Below, one piece after another: positions 53,498 through 62,761 of a DNA stretch of 64,000 nucleotides. Positions within the stretch are counted from its first letter, which is position 1, and every line of letters begins with the position of its first letter. The position numbers were made by a program, and so were the translations under genes. Under the pieces are notes generated by a model. It saw only the letters and a program-made list of their open reading frames with translations. It had not been told where the DNA came from and did no database searches. This stretch comes from Clostridia bacterium (lineage in GTDB: Bacteria; Bacillota; Clostridia; Christensenellales; Borkfalkiaceae): the NCBI GenBank assembly GCA_017558105.1, contig JAFYWI010000011.1, forward strand, positions 62,001 to 126,000, read 5' to 3'.

Positions 53498-54868
53498 ATG
53501 GAAATTTACGATTTAATAGTAATAGGTGGTGGCCCAGGTGGATACCTAGCCGCAGAAAGAGCAGGCCACGCAGGGCTTAAAACGTTAGTTATTGAAAAAA
53601 GAGAATTTGGTGGCGTATGCTTAAACGAAGGTTGCGTTCCAAGTAAAACGTTTCTTAACTCTGCCAAGGTTTTAGACTATGCTAATCACGCATCTAACTA
53701 CGGCGTTAACGTAGAAGGCAAAGCAAACGTAGACCAAAAGTTTGTTGTAAACAGAAAGAACGGCGTTGTTAAAATGTTAGTTTCTGGTATTAAAGCACAA
53801 CTAAAAAGAAATAAAGTTACAATGAAAAATGCCGAAGCCTTTATTGAAGGCAAAGTAGCAGAAGGTTTTTCTGTTAAAGCAGGCGAAGAAAAATTCGTAG
53901 GTAAAAGGTTGTTAATAGCAACAGGTTCTATGCCGGTTGTTCCACCAATCCCAGGCTTAAAAGAAAATTTACAAGCCGGTGTTGTAATGACTAACAGAGA
54001 AATTTTAGATTTAGAAGTTATTCCAAAATCATTAGTAGTTATCGGTGGTGGCGTAATCGGGCTAGAAATGGCAAGTTATTTCTCATCAGTAGGTACTGAA
54101 GTTACCGTTGTAGAAATGCTAAATAAAATTGCAGGCCCAACCGAAAACGAAATTTCTGCTATTTTACAAAAAACCTTAGAAAGAAAGGGTGTAAAATTCT
54201 GTTTAGGCGCAAAAGTTACAGCAGTTGAAAAAGACGGCGTAATTTTCGAAAAAGACGGAAAGAGCCAAAAAGTAGAAGCCGAAAAAATTCTATGTTCTAT
54301 TGGTAGAAGGGCAGTTACTCAAGGCTTTGGTTTAGAAAATATCGGTGTAAATTTAGAAAGGGGTGCAATCGTTACCGACGAACAAATGAGAACTAACGTA
54401 GCAAACGTATACGCCGCAGGCGACGTAAACGGCAAAATTATGTTAGCCCACACCGCTTATAGAGAAGCCGAAGTTGCAATCAACACTATTTTAGGTAAAA
54501 AAGATAGAATGCAATATAACGTAATACCTTCTGTAATCTACACAAACCCAGAAGTAGGTAGCGTAGGCGAAACGGAAGAAAGCGCAAAGCAAAAAGGTTT
54601 AGACGTTAAGTGTGTAAGTATCCCACTAACTTACTCTGGCAGATACGTTGCCGAAAACAAAGAATTAGATGGTATTTGCAAACTTGTAATAAACAACAAA
54701 ACCAACACTTTAATAGGCGCTCATATTATAGGTAGTTATTCTGGCGAATACATAGTTGCAGTTTCTGCTCTAATAGATTTAGAAGTTGATATTGAAAATA
54801 TCAAAAAACTCGTATTCCCACACCCAACCGTATGTGAAATTGTAAGAGAAGCAATTTTCAGTATTTAA
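53498..54868 (+). CDS. lpdA: Dihydrolipoamide dehydrogenase (E3)
   Basis: FAD enzyme reoxidising dihydrolipoamide with NAD. The 456-residue protein has the FAD motif GGGPGGYLAA (10-19), redox disulphide Cys41-Cys46 in GGVCLNEGCVPSK, the NAD loop IGGGVIGLEMASYFSS, and the C-terminal HPTVCEIVREA with His442 and Glu447. No lipoyl domain is fused to it. AAGGAG lies 7 bases before the ATG. It is 11 bases after E2. Confidence 0.97.
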   Translation: MEIYDLIVIGGGPGGYLAAERAGHAGLKTLVIEKREFGGVCLNEGCVPSKTFLNSAKVLDYANHASNYGVNVEGKANVDQKFVVNRKNGVVKMLVSGIKAQLKRNKVTMKNAEAFIEGKVAEGFSVKAGEEKFVGKRLLIATGSMPVVPPIPGLKENLQAGVVMTNREILDLEVIPKSLVVIGGGVIGLEMASYFSSVGTEVTVVEMLNKIAGPTENEISAILQKTLERKGVKFCLGAKVTAVEKDGVIFEKDGKSQKVEAEKILCSIGRRAVTQGFGLENIGVNLERGAIVTDEQMRTNVANVYAAGDVNGKIMLAHTAYREAEVAINTILGKKDRMQYNVIPSVIYTNPEVGSVGETEESAKQKGLDVKCVSIPLTYSGRYVAENKELDGICKLVINNKTNTLIGAHIIGSYSGEYIVAVSALIDLEVDIENIKKLVFPHPTVCEIVREAIFSI

Positions 54869-54896
54869 TAAAAAAATAATTTAAGGAGAAAATATA

Positions 54897-57374
54897 ATGC
54901 CAAAATGTGAATTTATTGACCCAAAATTTATTAGGTCAAAAGGTAAAATTGAATTTACAGATATTCCTGTAAACGTTTACAACAAAACAATCGCAGATGA
55001 AAAGAAAAACTTTTCTAATGAAGACTTTGTAAGAATCTTTAACGATATTGCCGTTCTTCGTGAATTTGAAAGTATGATTAACGACATTAAAATTAAAGGT
55101 GAATACCAAGGCTTTAAGCATTCATATCCAGGCCCAGCTCACTTGTCTATCGGTCAAGAAGCAGCGGCAGTAGGTCAAGCCTACATATTAGATATGGACG
55201 ATATGACTTTTGGTTCTCACAGAAGCCACAGCGAAGTATTAGCAAGGGGCTTAAACTCTATCTATAAACTTCCAGACGATAAGTTATATCAAATAATGAA
55301 AGACTTTATGGGTGGCGAAACACTTGCCCCTGTAGAAAAATTAAACAAAACGGGCAACGTTAAAGACTTAGCAGTAGATTTCTTGCTATACGGCTTTATG
55401 AGTGAAATTTTTGCAAGAAAAACAGGCTTCCATAGGGGTATGGGTGGCTCTATGCACGTATTCTTCTTACCATTTGGTATCTATCCAAACAACGCGTTAG
55501 TTGGTGGTGCAGCCCCTGTAGCATTAGGTGCAGCACTTTATAAAAAGGTTAACGACAAACCTGGTATCGTTATTTCTAACGTAGGTGACGGCGCTGTTGG
55601 TTGTGGTGTTGTTTACGAATCTATGAACTTTGCTTCTATGGACCAATTAAGGCAATTATGGGAAAAGAAAGGTGGCTTGCCAATTCTATTTAACTTCTTT
55701 AATAACGGTTACGGCATGGGTGGACAAACCCGTGGCGAAACAATGGCATACGATTTCTTAGCAAGACTTGGTGCTGGTATATCTCCAACACAATTATATG
55801 CAGAAAGAGTAGACGGCTTTAACCCACTTGCAGTAATAGACGCAATGAAGAGAAAGAAGAAGATTTTAGTAGATGGCGACGGCCCTTGTCTATTAGACGT
55901 AGTAACTTATCGTTATGGTGGTCACTCTCCATCAGACTCTATGAGTTATCGTACTATAGAAGAAGTAGAAGCATGGAAAGAATACGACCCAATCGTAGCA
56001 TATAGAAAACAATTAGTAGATGCAAAAGTTGCAAACGACGGCAAGTTCGACGAAATTTTAGGCTCTATTAAAGAAAGAATGCTTAAACTTTGCAAGTTAG
56101 CAGCAGACCCAATTGAATCTCCATATCTAGACTTCAATAAAGACCCTTATTACGTAGAAAACTTAATGTTCTCTAACGGACAAGTTGAAAAAATGGAAGA
56201 TAGACCAATAGAAATTGGTAAAGACGTTAAAATTCCATTAGAACAAAACCCAAGAGTAAAACAAATTGCAGGTAAACTTCGTTATGCGTTCGACGAAAAG
56301 GGCAACCAAGTTTCTAATATGAAGAGATTTAACATTAGAGACGGCTTATTCGAAGCAATTATAGACAGATATTATAAAGACCCAACTTTAACAGCTTACG
56401 GCGAAGACGTAAGAGATTGGGGTGGCGCATTTGCAGTATATAAAGGTTTAACAGAAGCATTACCATATCACAGACTATTTAACTCTCCAATTTCAGAAGC
56501 AGCAATCGTTTCTTCTGCAGTAGGTTACGGTCTATGCGGTGGTAGAGTAATAGTAGAACTTATGTATGCAGACTTTATGGGCAGAGCAGGCGACGAAATA
56601 TTCAACCAACTTGCAAAATGGCAAGCAATGAGTAGTGGTATATTAAAAATGCCAGTAGTACTTCGTGTTTCAGTAGGTTCTAAATACGGCGCACAACACT
56701 CTCAAGATTGGGTAGCATTACCAGCACACGTTCCAGGCTTAAAAGTTTGCTTCCCAGTAACTCCTTACGATGCTAAAGGTTTAATGAACGCATCTCTAAA
56801 CGGCACAGACCCAGTTGTATTCTTTGAATCTCAAAGAATTTACGATAAGGGCGAAGAATTCCATAAAGAAGGTGTTCCAGAAGGCTACTATGAAATTCCA
56901 CTTGGCGAACCAGACGTTAAGAGAGTTGGTAGCGACGTAACTATTTTAACAATAGGTGCTACACTTTATAGGGCTATGGACGCAGCTAAAGAATTAAGCG
57001 AAAAATACGGCGTAGAAGCAGAAGTTATTGATGCTAGAAGTATCGTTCCATTTAACTATGAAAAGGTTGTTGAATCTGTTAAAAAGACTGGTAGAATTAT
57101 TCTTGCTTCAGACGCTTGCGCAAGGGGTTCTATACTAAACGACTTTGCAACTAACATCACAGAACTTTGCTTCGATTATTTAGATGCTCCTCCAATCGTA
57201 TGTGGTGCACAAAACTGGATTACTCCTCCTTATGAATTCGACGCTGAATTCTTCCCACAAGCAAGTTGGATTATAGATTTTATTAACGATAAAATGCTTC
57301 CACTTAAAGGTCACGTTTCAACGAAGAACACTTCAGACGCAGAAAAAATTAGAAAATCTAAAAAAGGTGTATAA
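54897..57374 (+). CDS. Fused 2-oxoacid dehydrogenase E1 (alpha and beta)
   Basis: Thiamine-diphosphate-dependent decarboxylase of 825 residues joining the E1 alpha part (about 40-420) and beta part (about 480-815). These are two genes in most Gram-positive PDH and acetoin systems. The alpha half shows SYPGPAHLSIGQEA, GSHRSHSEVLARG, RGMGGSMH and the ThDP motif from GDGAVGCG to NN. The beta half shows AYGEDVRDWGGAF, SPISEAAIVSSAVGYGL and SVGSKYGAQHSQDW. AAGGAG precedes the ATG. Oxidised substrate unknown. Confidence 0.92.
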   Translation: MPKCEFIDPKFIRSKGKIEFTDIPVNVYNKTIADEKKNFSNEDFVRIFNDIAVLREFESMINDIKIKGEYQGFKHSYPGPAHLSIGQEAAAVGQAYILDMDDMTFGSHRSHSEVLARGLNSIYKLPDDKLYQIMKDFMGGETLAPVEKLNKTGNVKDLAVDFLLYGFMSEIFARKTGFHRGMGGSMHVFFLPFGIYPNNALVGGAAPVALGAALYKKVNDKPGIVISNVGDGAVGCGVVYESMNFASMDQLRQLWEKKGGLPILFNFFNNGYGMGGQTRGETMAYDFLARLGAGISPTQLYAERVDGFNPLAVIDAMKRKKKILVDGDGPCLLDVVTYRYGGHSPSDSMSYRTIEEVEAWKEYDPIVAYRKQLVDAKVANDGKFDEILGSIKERMLKLCKLAADPIESPYLDFNKDPYYVENLMFSNGQVEKMEDRPIEIGKDVKIPLEQNPRVKQIAGKLRYAFDEKGNQVSNMKRFNIRDGLFEAIIDRYYKDPTLTAYGEDVRDWGGAFAVYKGLTEALPYHRLFNSPISEAAIVSSAVGYGLCGGRVIVELMYADFMGRAGDEIFNQLAKWQAMSSGILKMPVVLRVSVGSKYGAQHSQDWVALPAHVPGLKVCFPVTPYDAKGLMNASLNGTDPVVFFESQRIYDKGEEFHKEGVPEGYYEIPLGEPDVKRVGSDVTILTIGATLYRAMDAAKELSEKYGVEAEVIDARSIVPFNYEKVVESVKKTGRIILASDACARGSILNDFATNITELCFDYLDAPPIVCGAQNWITPPYEFDAEFFPQASWIIDFINDKMLPLKGHVSTKNTSDAEKIRKSKKGV

Positions 57375-57380
57375 TGAATT

Positions 57381-57411
57381 TAGGGGGCTATTTAGCCCCC
57401 TATTAAATTTT
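57381..57411 (+). terminator. Hairpin between E1 and lplA
   Basis: A GC-rich stem (57381-57390 with 57393-57402; GGGGGCTA and complement) is followed by a moderate T-run (ATTTTT). It may lower expression of lplA relative to the complex. lplA starts only three bases later, within the tail. Confidence 0.7.
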
Positions 57412-57412
57412 T

Positions 57413-58387
57413 ATGAAAGAATTTTTATTTATAACTCAAAACAACAACAATCCATATTTTAACTTGGCTTCAGAAGAATATTTACTTCATAATAAGCAAG
57501 GTTATTACGTTTACGTTTGGGTAAATAGCCCTGCCGTAATAGTTGGTATTAACCAAAACGCAATAGAAGAAGTAAACTTAAATTTTACCGAAGAAAATGG
57601 TATAAAAGTAGTTCGTAGGCTAACGGGTGGTGGAGCAGTTTACCACGATTTAGGCAATATTTGCTACACCGTAATTGCCCCTTATGAAGAACAAGAAAAT
57701 TCCTTTAAATATTTTGCTAACCCCGTTATAGAATATTTAAAATCATTAGGGCTTAACGCAACTTTTTCGGGTAGGAACGACGTTATTATAGATGGTAAAA
57801 AAATTTCCGGTGCAGCCGAAACCGTTTATAATGGTAGAATAATGCACCACGGCACTTTACTGTTTAACACAGATTTAAGTGTTTTAGGTAATGCGCTAAA
57901 CCCAAATAAATTAAAAATGCAAAGTAAAGGAATAAAATCGGTAAAATCAAGGGTGGTTAACGTTAAGGAACTATTAGATGAGCCTTTTTCTTTTGAAGAA
58001 TTTAAAAAAGGTTTAATAAAACACTTAAGCAAAGGGTTAAAAACCTATCAATTTAGCACGGAAGATATATGCGAAATAGAAAAACTCGTAAATAGTAAAT
58101 ATTCTACTTACGAGTGGAATATAGGCCGTTCTCCAAAAGGCAAAACGTCTTTTACAGAAAGGTTTAGTTTTGGAACGTTAACCATCTCTTTTAACGTAGT
58201 AAACGGCTTAATAGAAAATGCCGAATTTACCGGAGATTTTTTCTTAAAACAACCCCTAGTGAAATTATTAAATGGTATAAATGGAATACCTTTTAGTAAA
58301 GAAAGTTTATTAAACGCGTTAAAAAACGTTAACGACTATATAGTTAATGCTAGTGCAGAAGAAATAGTTAATAAATTATTTAATTAA
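57413..58387 (+). CDS. lplA: Lipoate-protein ligase
   Basis: Attaches free lipoate to E2 lipoyl domains using ATP. The 324-residue protein has the family motif RRLTGGGAVYHDLGN, then GRNDVIIDGKKISGAA with the catalytic Lys, and a C-terminal accessory domain. It closes the E2-E3-E1 operon and is expected to lipoylate the two domains of that E2. No ribosome binding site is visible, as the start lies in the tail of the preceding hairpin. The stop abuts the gerC stop on the other strand. Confidence 0.93.
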   Translation: MKEFLFITQNNNNPYFNLASEEYLLHNKQGYYVYVWVNSPAVIVGINQNAIEEVNLNFTEENGIKVVRRLTGGGAVYHDLGNICYTVIAPYEEQENSFKYFANPVIEYLKSLGLNATFSGRNDVIIDGKKISGAAETVYNGRIMHHGTLLFNTDLSVLGNALNPNKLKMQSKGIKSVKSRVVNVKELLDEPFSFEEFKKGLIKHLSKGLKTYQFSTEDICEIEKLVNSKYSTYEWNIGRSPKGKTSFTERFSFGTLTISFNVVNGLIENAEFTGDFFLKQPLVKLLNGINGIPFSKESLLNALKNVNDYIVNASAEEIVNKLFN

Positions 58388-59608
58388 CTATTTTTGCCCA
58401 CTCACGTTTACCTTAACGGTGTAATCTAAAAGCTCTAAATAATTATCCTTAAAAGTAGGGTAAAAATCGTAAAAATTTTGGTACAGAGTGTCTTTAATTT
58501 TTAAAAAGTCGCACCCTGTACTTTTTTCTATTTCAATAAGGTCTATTATAGAGTTTTTAATGCTTTCTTCAGCCATTTCTTTAACCAAAAGTGGCAATGG
58601 TAAAACTTCTACGTTTTGATTGCTTTCCATTGAAGTTTTATCTACTATTTTGCAAAATAAATCTAACGAAAACTCTAGGTTTAGCCTACCGTTTTCAATA
58701 GTTAGCACCCTTTTAGGATTGCTTCTTTTAATATTTAACAAATAGTTAATTTTATCTCTACCAACCCCATTAATTTTAATAGTACTTTCCTTGCTATCAG
58801 TCATAATAAAATTAAAGGCGTTTGTTTGCGTCGTGTTAAGTTCTCCCACTTTTTTTCCACCTAAAAATAGGGCGGTAGTGGTGGCGTCGTAAAGGGTATC
58901 TCCTTTGTTGCTACTTGTAGCCCCGTTTCCACCGCTAGAACCCCCGTTTTGCCCTGTGTTAGAGCTATTGCTACTACTAGAAGAATTACCTTTTTCTTGC
59001 CCCTTAGAAGTCTCGGTTAATAGTTTAATTATTGGCATAACTGAAGAAGAATTTTTAGAATAATACCCGGCGCAAAAGGCTCTAACGTCGGTTGTAGAAA
59101 CGTCTCTATCAAATCCCGTTTCTTTTAATAAAATTTTTTGTAGTGCAAAAGAAGAAATATTGTCTAATGGAGAAGCCGTTTCTAAAATTTCTCTTGCTTT
59201 ATCTTCTGCTAAAACCACCACGGCGCTATCTTGAATTCTTAACGTAGTTGCAAAGTAGTCTAAAACTTTCATAATGTTTTCGTTAGCAACTTCTTTGCCA
59301 AAAATCATAAGGTTGCAAAAGGCTAGTTTAGGGTACCAGCCAGAAAGGTTGCCAATATTTCTAATAGCACCTGCAATAGTTTTGTCTTTTCCAGTAATTA
59401 AAGCTTTTTGGTTTTCGCTATTAGTATCGGTTGCTTCCGGCACGGCAATTTGCGCGCTAACAACGTAATCTTCTTTTTCTATATCAATAGCAAGAGCAGT
59501 AACTATGGCAGTTTTTTCTATATTTATTATGCCAAAATCGTTAGAAAAGAACAAAAGAGTTATAAAAACACAACAAATCATAATGAATTTAGTTTTCTTT
59601 AAGTTCAT
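58388..59608 (-). CDS. gerC: Ger(x)C-type spore germination protein
   Basis: C subunit of a nutrient germinant receptor. 406 residues with the Ger(x)C domain layout (EKTAIVTALAID, WYPKLAFCNLMIFG, LDYFATTLRIQDSAVVVLA). The usual lipobox and GCWD motif are not present. Instead the N-terminus has a short hydrophobic segment with adjacent cysteines (MICCVFITLLFF). A Ser/Asn/Gly-rich low-complexity stretch (about 205-240) splits the domain. It overlaps gerB by 20 bases and has AAGGAG before its ATG. Confidence 0.88.
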   Translation of the reverse strand: MNLKKTKFIMICCVFITLLFFSNDFGIINIEKTAIVTALAIDIEKEDYVVSAQIAVPEATDTNSENQKALITGKDKTIAGAIRNIGNLSGWYPKLAFCNLMIFGKEVANENIMKVLDYFATTLRIQDSAVVVLAEDKAREILETASPLDNISSFALQKILLKETGFDRDVSTTDVRAFCAGYYSKNSSSVMPIIKLLTETSKGQEKGNSSSSSNSSNTGQNGGSSGGNGATSSNKGDTLYDATTTALFLGGKKVGELNTTQTNAFNFIMTDSKESTIKINGVGRDKINYLLNIKRSNPKRVLTIENGRLNLEFSLDLFCKIVDKTSMESNQNVEVLPLPLLVKEMAEESIKNSIIDLIEIEKSTGCDFLKIKDTLYQNFYDFYPTFKDNYLELLDYTVKVNVSGQK

Positions 59609-60677
59609 ATTTTTCTCCTTTTTTAAGAAGTAGAGGGGTTAAAATTGGAAGAACGAAAGCCATTAAAATAAAATAAGTGTTGCAATAATTAAATATAAAA
59701 TTTTCTATACTAGAATAATATTGCGTTAGCAAAATTACCACTATAAAAATAATTCCCGTAACTATCGAAGAAACAACCCAAGTGTTTTTGCTATTAAAAA
59801 TCTTTCTTAATAAATAGCAAGCAAAAAATGGTGGTAAAATAACTGAAACAACGGTAGAAAACAAAATACAAAAAATGCCAATATAGTCAAATCTACCCAC
59901 GTTATTTATAACCGTAGTGTATTTAGAAATATCGGTTAAAGCAAACCTTTGCCTACCAGCAATAGAAGTAAAAATGCAAAAGAAAAATATTGCAAAAATA
60001 ACAACTAATAAACATGCCCCTAGGTAAGATAAAATTATTTTAACGTTATTTTTTTTGTCCGTATTAAATTTGCCCATAAAAAACAAAAGGTAAACGCAGT
60101 CTCCAAACCAAGTGTTCGCCCTATAATAGCCGTGTAAAATATTAAGCCCCCCGTTTGCACCAACGGGTAAAAGTTTAGTAAACTGCACGTTAGAAAAAGA
60201 AAGTGAAAGTAGTAAAACAAAACCCACCGTGGTTAAAAGCCAACTAACGTCTGCAAGCCTTCCTAAAACGTTCATTTTTTTGTTGCATAAAAAAATACAA
60301 ACAATAAAAAATGGTAAAAAATAAAAAACAGAAGGCATCGTTTCGTAAAGGGTAAGTTGAACGTAAGTTTTTTGTTCGTTAATAGAAATAAAACATTTAA
60401 GCAAAAAGTATAAAACGTATAAAAACATAATAATTTTTGCTATCGTTTTGCCAAAAACGTCTTCTAATAGTTGAATATAGGTTTTGTTAGTTTTTCTGCA
60501 AGTATTTAGTATGGCAACTAAAACGAAAAGGTCTAAAATAACGTTAATTAAAACGGAAATCCATAAATCTTCGTTAGCCACTTGCGAAATAATGCTTGGC
60601 ATTATAAAAATTTTAGTAACGGGCAAAAAGGCAATAAAAAACAAGCAAATTTGCCTAACGTAAAGTTCTTTTTTCAA
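59589..60677 (-). CDS. gerB: Endospore germination permease GerB
   Basis: B subunit of the germinant receptor, an APC-superfamily transporter-like protein with about ten transmembrane helices. The 362-residue product has the family features: QICLFFIAFLP at the start, FGKTIAKIIMFLYVLYFLLK, and a hydrophilic start to each later pair. It is encoded one base after gerA and overlaps gerC. Confidence 0.92.
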   Translation of the reverse strand: MKKELYVRQICLFFIAFLPVTKIFIMPSIISQVANEDLWISVLINVILDLFVLVAILNTCRKTNKTYIQLLEDVFGKTIAKIIMFLYVLYFLLKCFISINEQKTYVQLTLYETMPSVFYFLPFFIVCIFLCNKKMNVLGRLADVSWLLTTVGFVLLLSLSFSNVQFTKLLPVGANGGLNILHGYYRANTWFGDCVYLLFFMGKFNTDKKNNVKIILSYLGACLLVVIFAIFFFCIFTSIAGRQRFALTDISKYTTVINNVGRFDYIGIFCILFSTVVSVILPPFFACYLLRKIFNSKNTWVVSSIVTGIIFIVVILLTQYYSSIENFIFNYCNTYFILMAFVLPILTPLLLKKGEKYELKEN

Positions 60678-60678
60678 A

Positions 60679-62124
60679 TTATTTTTCCTTCCTTTTCTTT
60701 ATATTTAGCCTAACTCTATTTTTAGTTTTAATAGAGTAAGGCCTATTCGTTTGTTCTATTAAAAATCCTTTGTATAACCCGTCTTTTAAGTCTTTTGTAA
60801 TTAAAGGCGAAAAAGGTGCAAAAATCGGGGTGCAAAAACTTTCAAACGAAACCGTGTAAATAAGCATACCAACTAATGCAATAATTAGCCCGTAGCCACC
60901 AATAGAGCCACCAATAATTAAAAATATAAACCTTATTAAAGAAAAAGTTTGTTCTAATTCTGGCACGGTGTATAAACATATGCCAGAAAGTGCAACAATC
61001 ATTAACGTAGGTGCAGAAATAATACCGGCAGTAACGGCCGTTTCACCCAAAACTAAACCACCAACAATAGAAACAACCATACCCACGTATTTAGGCATTC
61101 TAACGCTTGCTTCGTTTAATATTTCAAATATTAAAAGTGTAAAAAACATTTCAAAACTAGGCGAAAGTGGAATACCTTTAATACTATTTACAATGGTTAA
61201 TAAAAAACTTAACGGAATAAGTTGTAAATGGAATAATTCTGCCGTAACGAAAAAAGCAGGCAAAAGTATAGAAATAAAAACCGAAATTAACCTAATGGCA
61301 CGTGCCAAGGTAGAACTATAAGAAGAATTATAATAATCGCTTGGGCTTTGAAAATCTTCTATTAATAGGTAAGGAACGGTAAGCGCTATAGGAGAGCCGT
61401 CTACGAAAATAGCCACTCTACCTTCCATAATTTTAGCCGTTAAAATATCTGGTTTTTCCGTGTTGCCAACTTGCTTGTAAATAGAAGTTTTATGTTCGCC
61501 AATAAATTTAGAAATATAAGAAGAATCTAAAACGGCGTCAATGTCAATTTCGTTAATTTTTTTCTTAACTTTTTTAACCAAATTATTATCTGCAATACCC
61601 TTAACGTAGCAAACGGCTAAGGTGGTTTTAGAATATTTGCCAACGGTGAAATTTTCTATTTGAAGTTGGCTACTTTTAATTCTTCTTCTCATCATAGAAA
61701 TATTAACGGGCAAACTTTCTACAAACCCTTCACGTGGGCCTTTAATAACGGCAGAAGTAGGGGGTTCTGTAATAGCCCTTTTTTCAAATTTAATAAGTCC
61801 AAAAGAAAAACCAAAATTCATATTGTTGCAAATTAAAACGGCATTGCCAAGTAAAACTTCTTCTATTACGTCGCTAACGGAATAAATTTCTTTCTTTTCA
61901 GGGCTTAAAAACAAGTCGTTTAACTGGTTAGCAGAAATATCTTTTTTTGCGTGCTCAAGTGGGCGTAAAACCAACTCTCCAAGCATTTCTTTATCTACTA
62001 AATCTCTAACGAAAATTAAGCAACTATTAATACCTCTCTTTAGTTCAAGAAAAACAATATCTGTTGAAGTAAGTTTTTCTTTTATTGCGTTTAAGTTTTG
62101 TTTCAAAGAAAATTCAAGTTTCAT
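60679..62124 (-). CDS. gerA: Spore germination protein GerA
   Basis: A subunit of the receptor in the spore inner membrane. 481 residues: a large soluble N-terminal domain (about 1-275), the motif GPREGFVESLPVNISMMRRRIKS (as GPREGFVES and NISMMRRRI), then four to five helices (about 280-440) and a basic tail. AEELF-like and PLSPSFEMFFTLLIFEILNEAS segments match the family. No ribosome binding site is seen before its ATG. Confidence 0.94.
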   Translation of the reverse strand: MKLEFSLKQNLNAIKEKLTSTDIVFLELKRGINSCLIFVRDLVDKEMLGELVLRPLEHAKKDISANQLNDLFLSPEKKEIYSVSDVIEEVLLGNAVLICNNMNFGFSFGLIKFEKRAITEPPTSAVIKGPREGFVESLPVNISMMRRRIKSSQLQIENFTVGKYSKTTLAVCYVKGIADNNLVKKVKKKINEIDIDAVLDSSYISKFIGEHKTSIYKQVGNTEKPDILTAKIMEGRVAIFVDGSPIALTVPYLLIEDFQSPSDYYNSSYSSTLARAIRLISVFISILLPAFFVTAELFHLQLIPLSFLLTIVNSIKGIPLSPSFEMFFTLLIFEILNEASVRMPKYVGMVVSIVGGLVLGETAVTAGIISAPTLMIVALSGICLYTVPELEQTFSLIRFIFLIIGGSIGGYGLIIALVGMLIYTVSFESFCTPIFAPFSPLITKDLKDGLYKGFLIEQTNRPYSIKTKNRVRLNIKKRKEK

Positions 62125-62129
62125 ATACT

Positions 62130-62158
62130 TAGTATTTTTTTTAACAAAAAATTTATTC
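62130..62158 (-). promoter_or_regulatory. Sigma-G-like motif upstream of gerA
   Basis: Minus strand: GAATA (62158-62154), 17-bp spacer, AATACTA (62136-62130), near the sigma-G consensus GHATR and CATNNTA. However it ends only five bases before the gerA ATG, too close for a normal leader. It may be fortuitous or make a message with an unusual start. Confidence 0.3.
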
Positions 62159-62177
62159 GTTAAAAAAATTATTAAAA

Positions 62178-62201
62178 AAAAGGGGGCAAAAACCCCCTTT
62201 T
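62178..62201 (-). terminator. Terminator of the 183-residue membrane protein gene
   Basis: 9-bp stem (62178-62186 with 62193-62201), 6-base loop. On the minus strand it ends in a run of T. It separates the upstream membrane gene from gerA. Confidence 0.88.
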
Positions 62202-62209
62202 AGCATTTA

Positions 62210-62761
62210 TTAAATTTTAGGTGTATTAATTTGCGCTACAATTTTATTAACAATTTCGTCTATTTCGTTATCGGTTAAATCTTTTACGTTAGATTTTAAT
62301 ACTTCTTTAATAGCAAAAAGGTTTTCTTTAGAAACTTGTTTTTCACTAATACCTTCTAAAAGTGCCGAAATAGCAATAGCCGTAGCACTTAAATTTTCGT
62401 TAGGCACAAAATCTACTAATAACTTTTCTAAAATAAAAGTAGTTTTAATAAGTTTACCGCTTTTTCCGTTAATAATACTAGTAATTATTGAAGAAACGGC
62501 CAAACTTATAGACCCACAAATAAATGTAGAAGAAATGCTTTTTTGGTCAAAAGAAAGGTAGCCTAAAACGAAAATTGCGTTATATAAAAAATTAATAACG
62601 CAAGCAGAAGAAAATAAAATTAACCCCTTAATTTTTTTAAAACTATCTTTTTTAACCAAAAATTTTTCTATTAAGAAAACAACAATAGAAACAAAAATTG
62701 CAATAAGAGTTGCAGGTAATCCATACAATTCAAAAAACACGCTTATATTGAAAAATTCCAC
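62210..62761 (-). CDS. Membrane protein of unknown function upstream of gerA
   Basis: 183-residue protein. Three hydrophobic segments are visible (about 13-36, 44-66 and 75-100), with a cytoplasmic helical tail (about 105-183). The tail has alternating charged repeats (EGISEKQVSKENLFAIKEVL, DLTDNEIDEIVNKIVAQI; written in parts). It is not similar to GerD or GerX that I can see. The transcript ends at a strong terminator before gerA. TAGGAAGG is its ribosome binding site. Confidence 0.65.
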   Translation of the reverse strand: MEFFNISVFFELYGLPATLIAIFVSIVVFLIEKFLVKKDSFKKIKGLILFSSACVINFLYNAIFVLGYLSFDQKSISSTFICGSISLAVSSIITSIINGKSGKLIKTTFILEKLLVDFVPNENLSATAIAISALLEGISEKQVSKENLFAIKEVLKSNVKDLTDNEIDEIVNKIVAQINTPKI

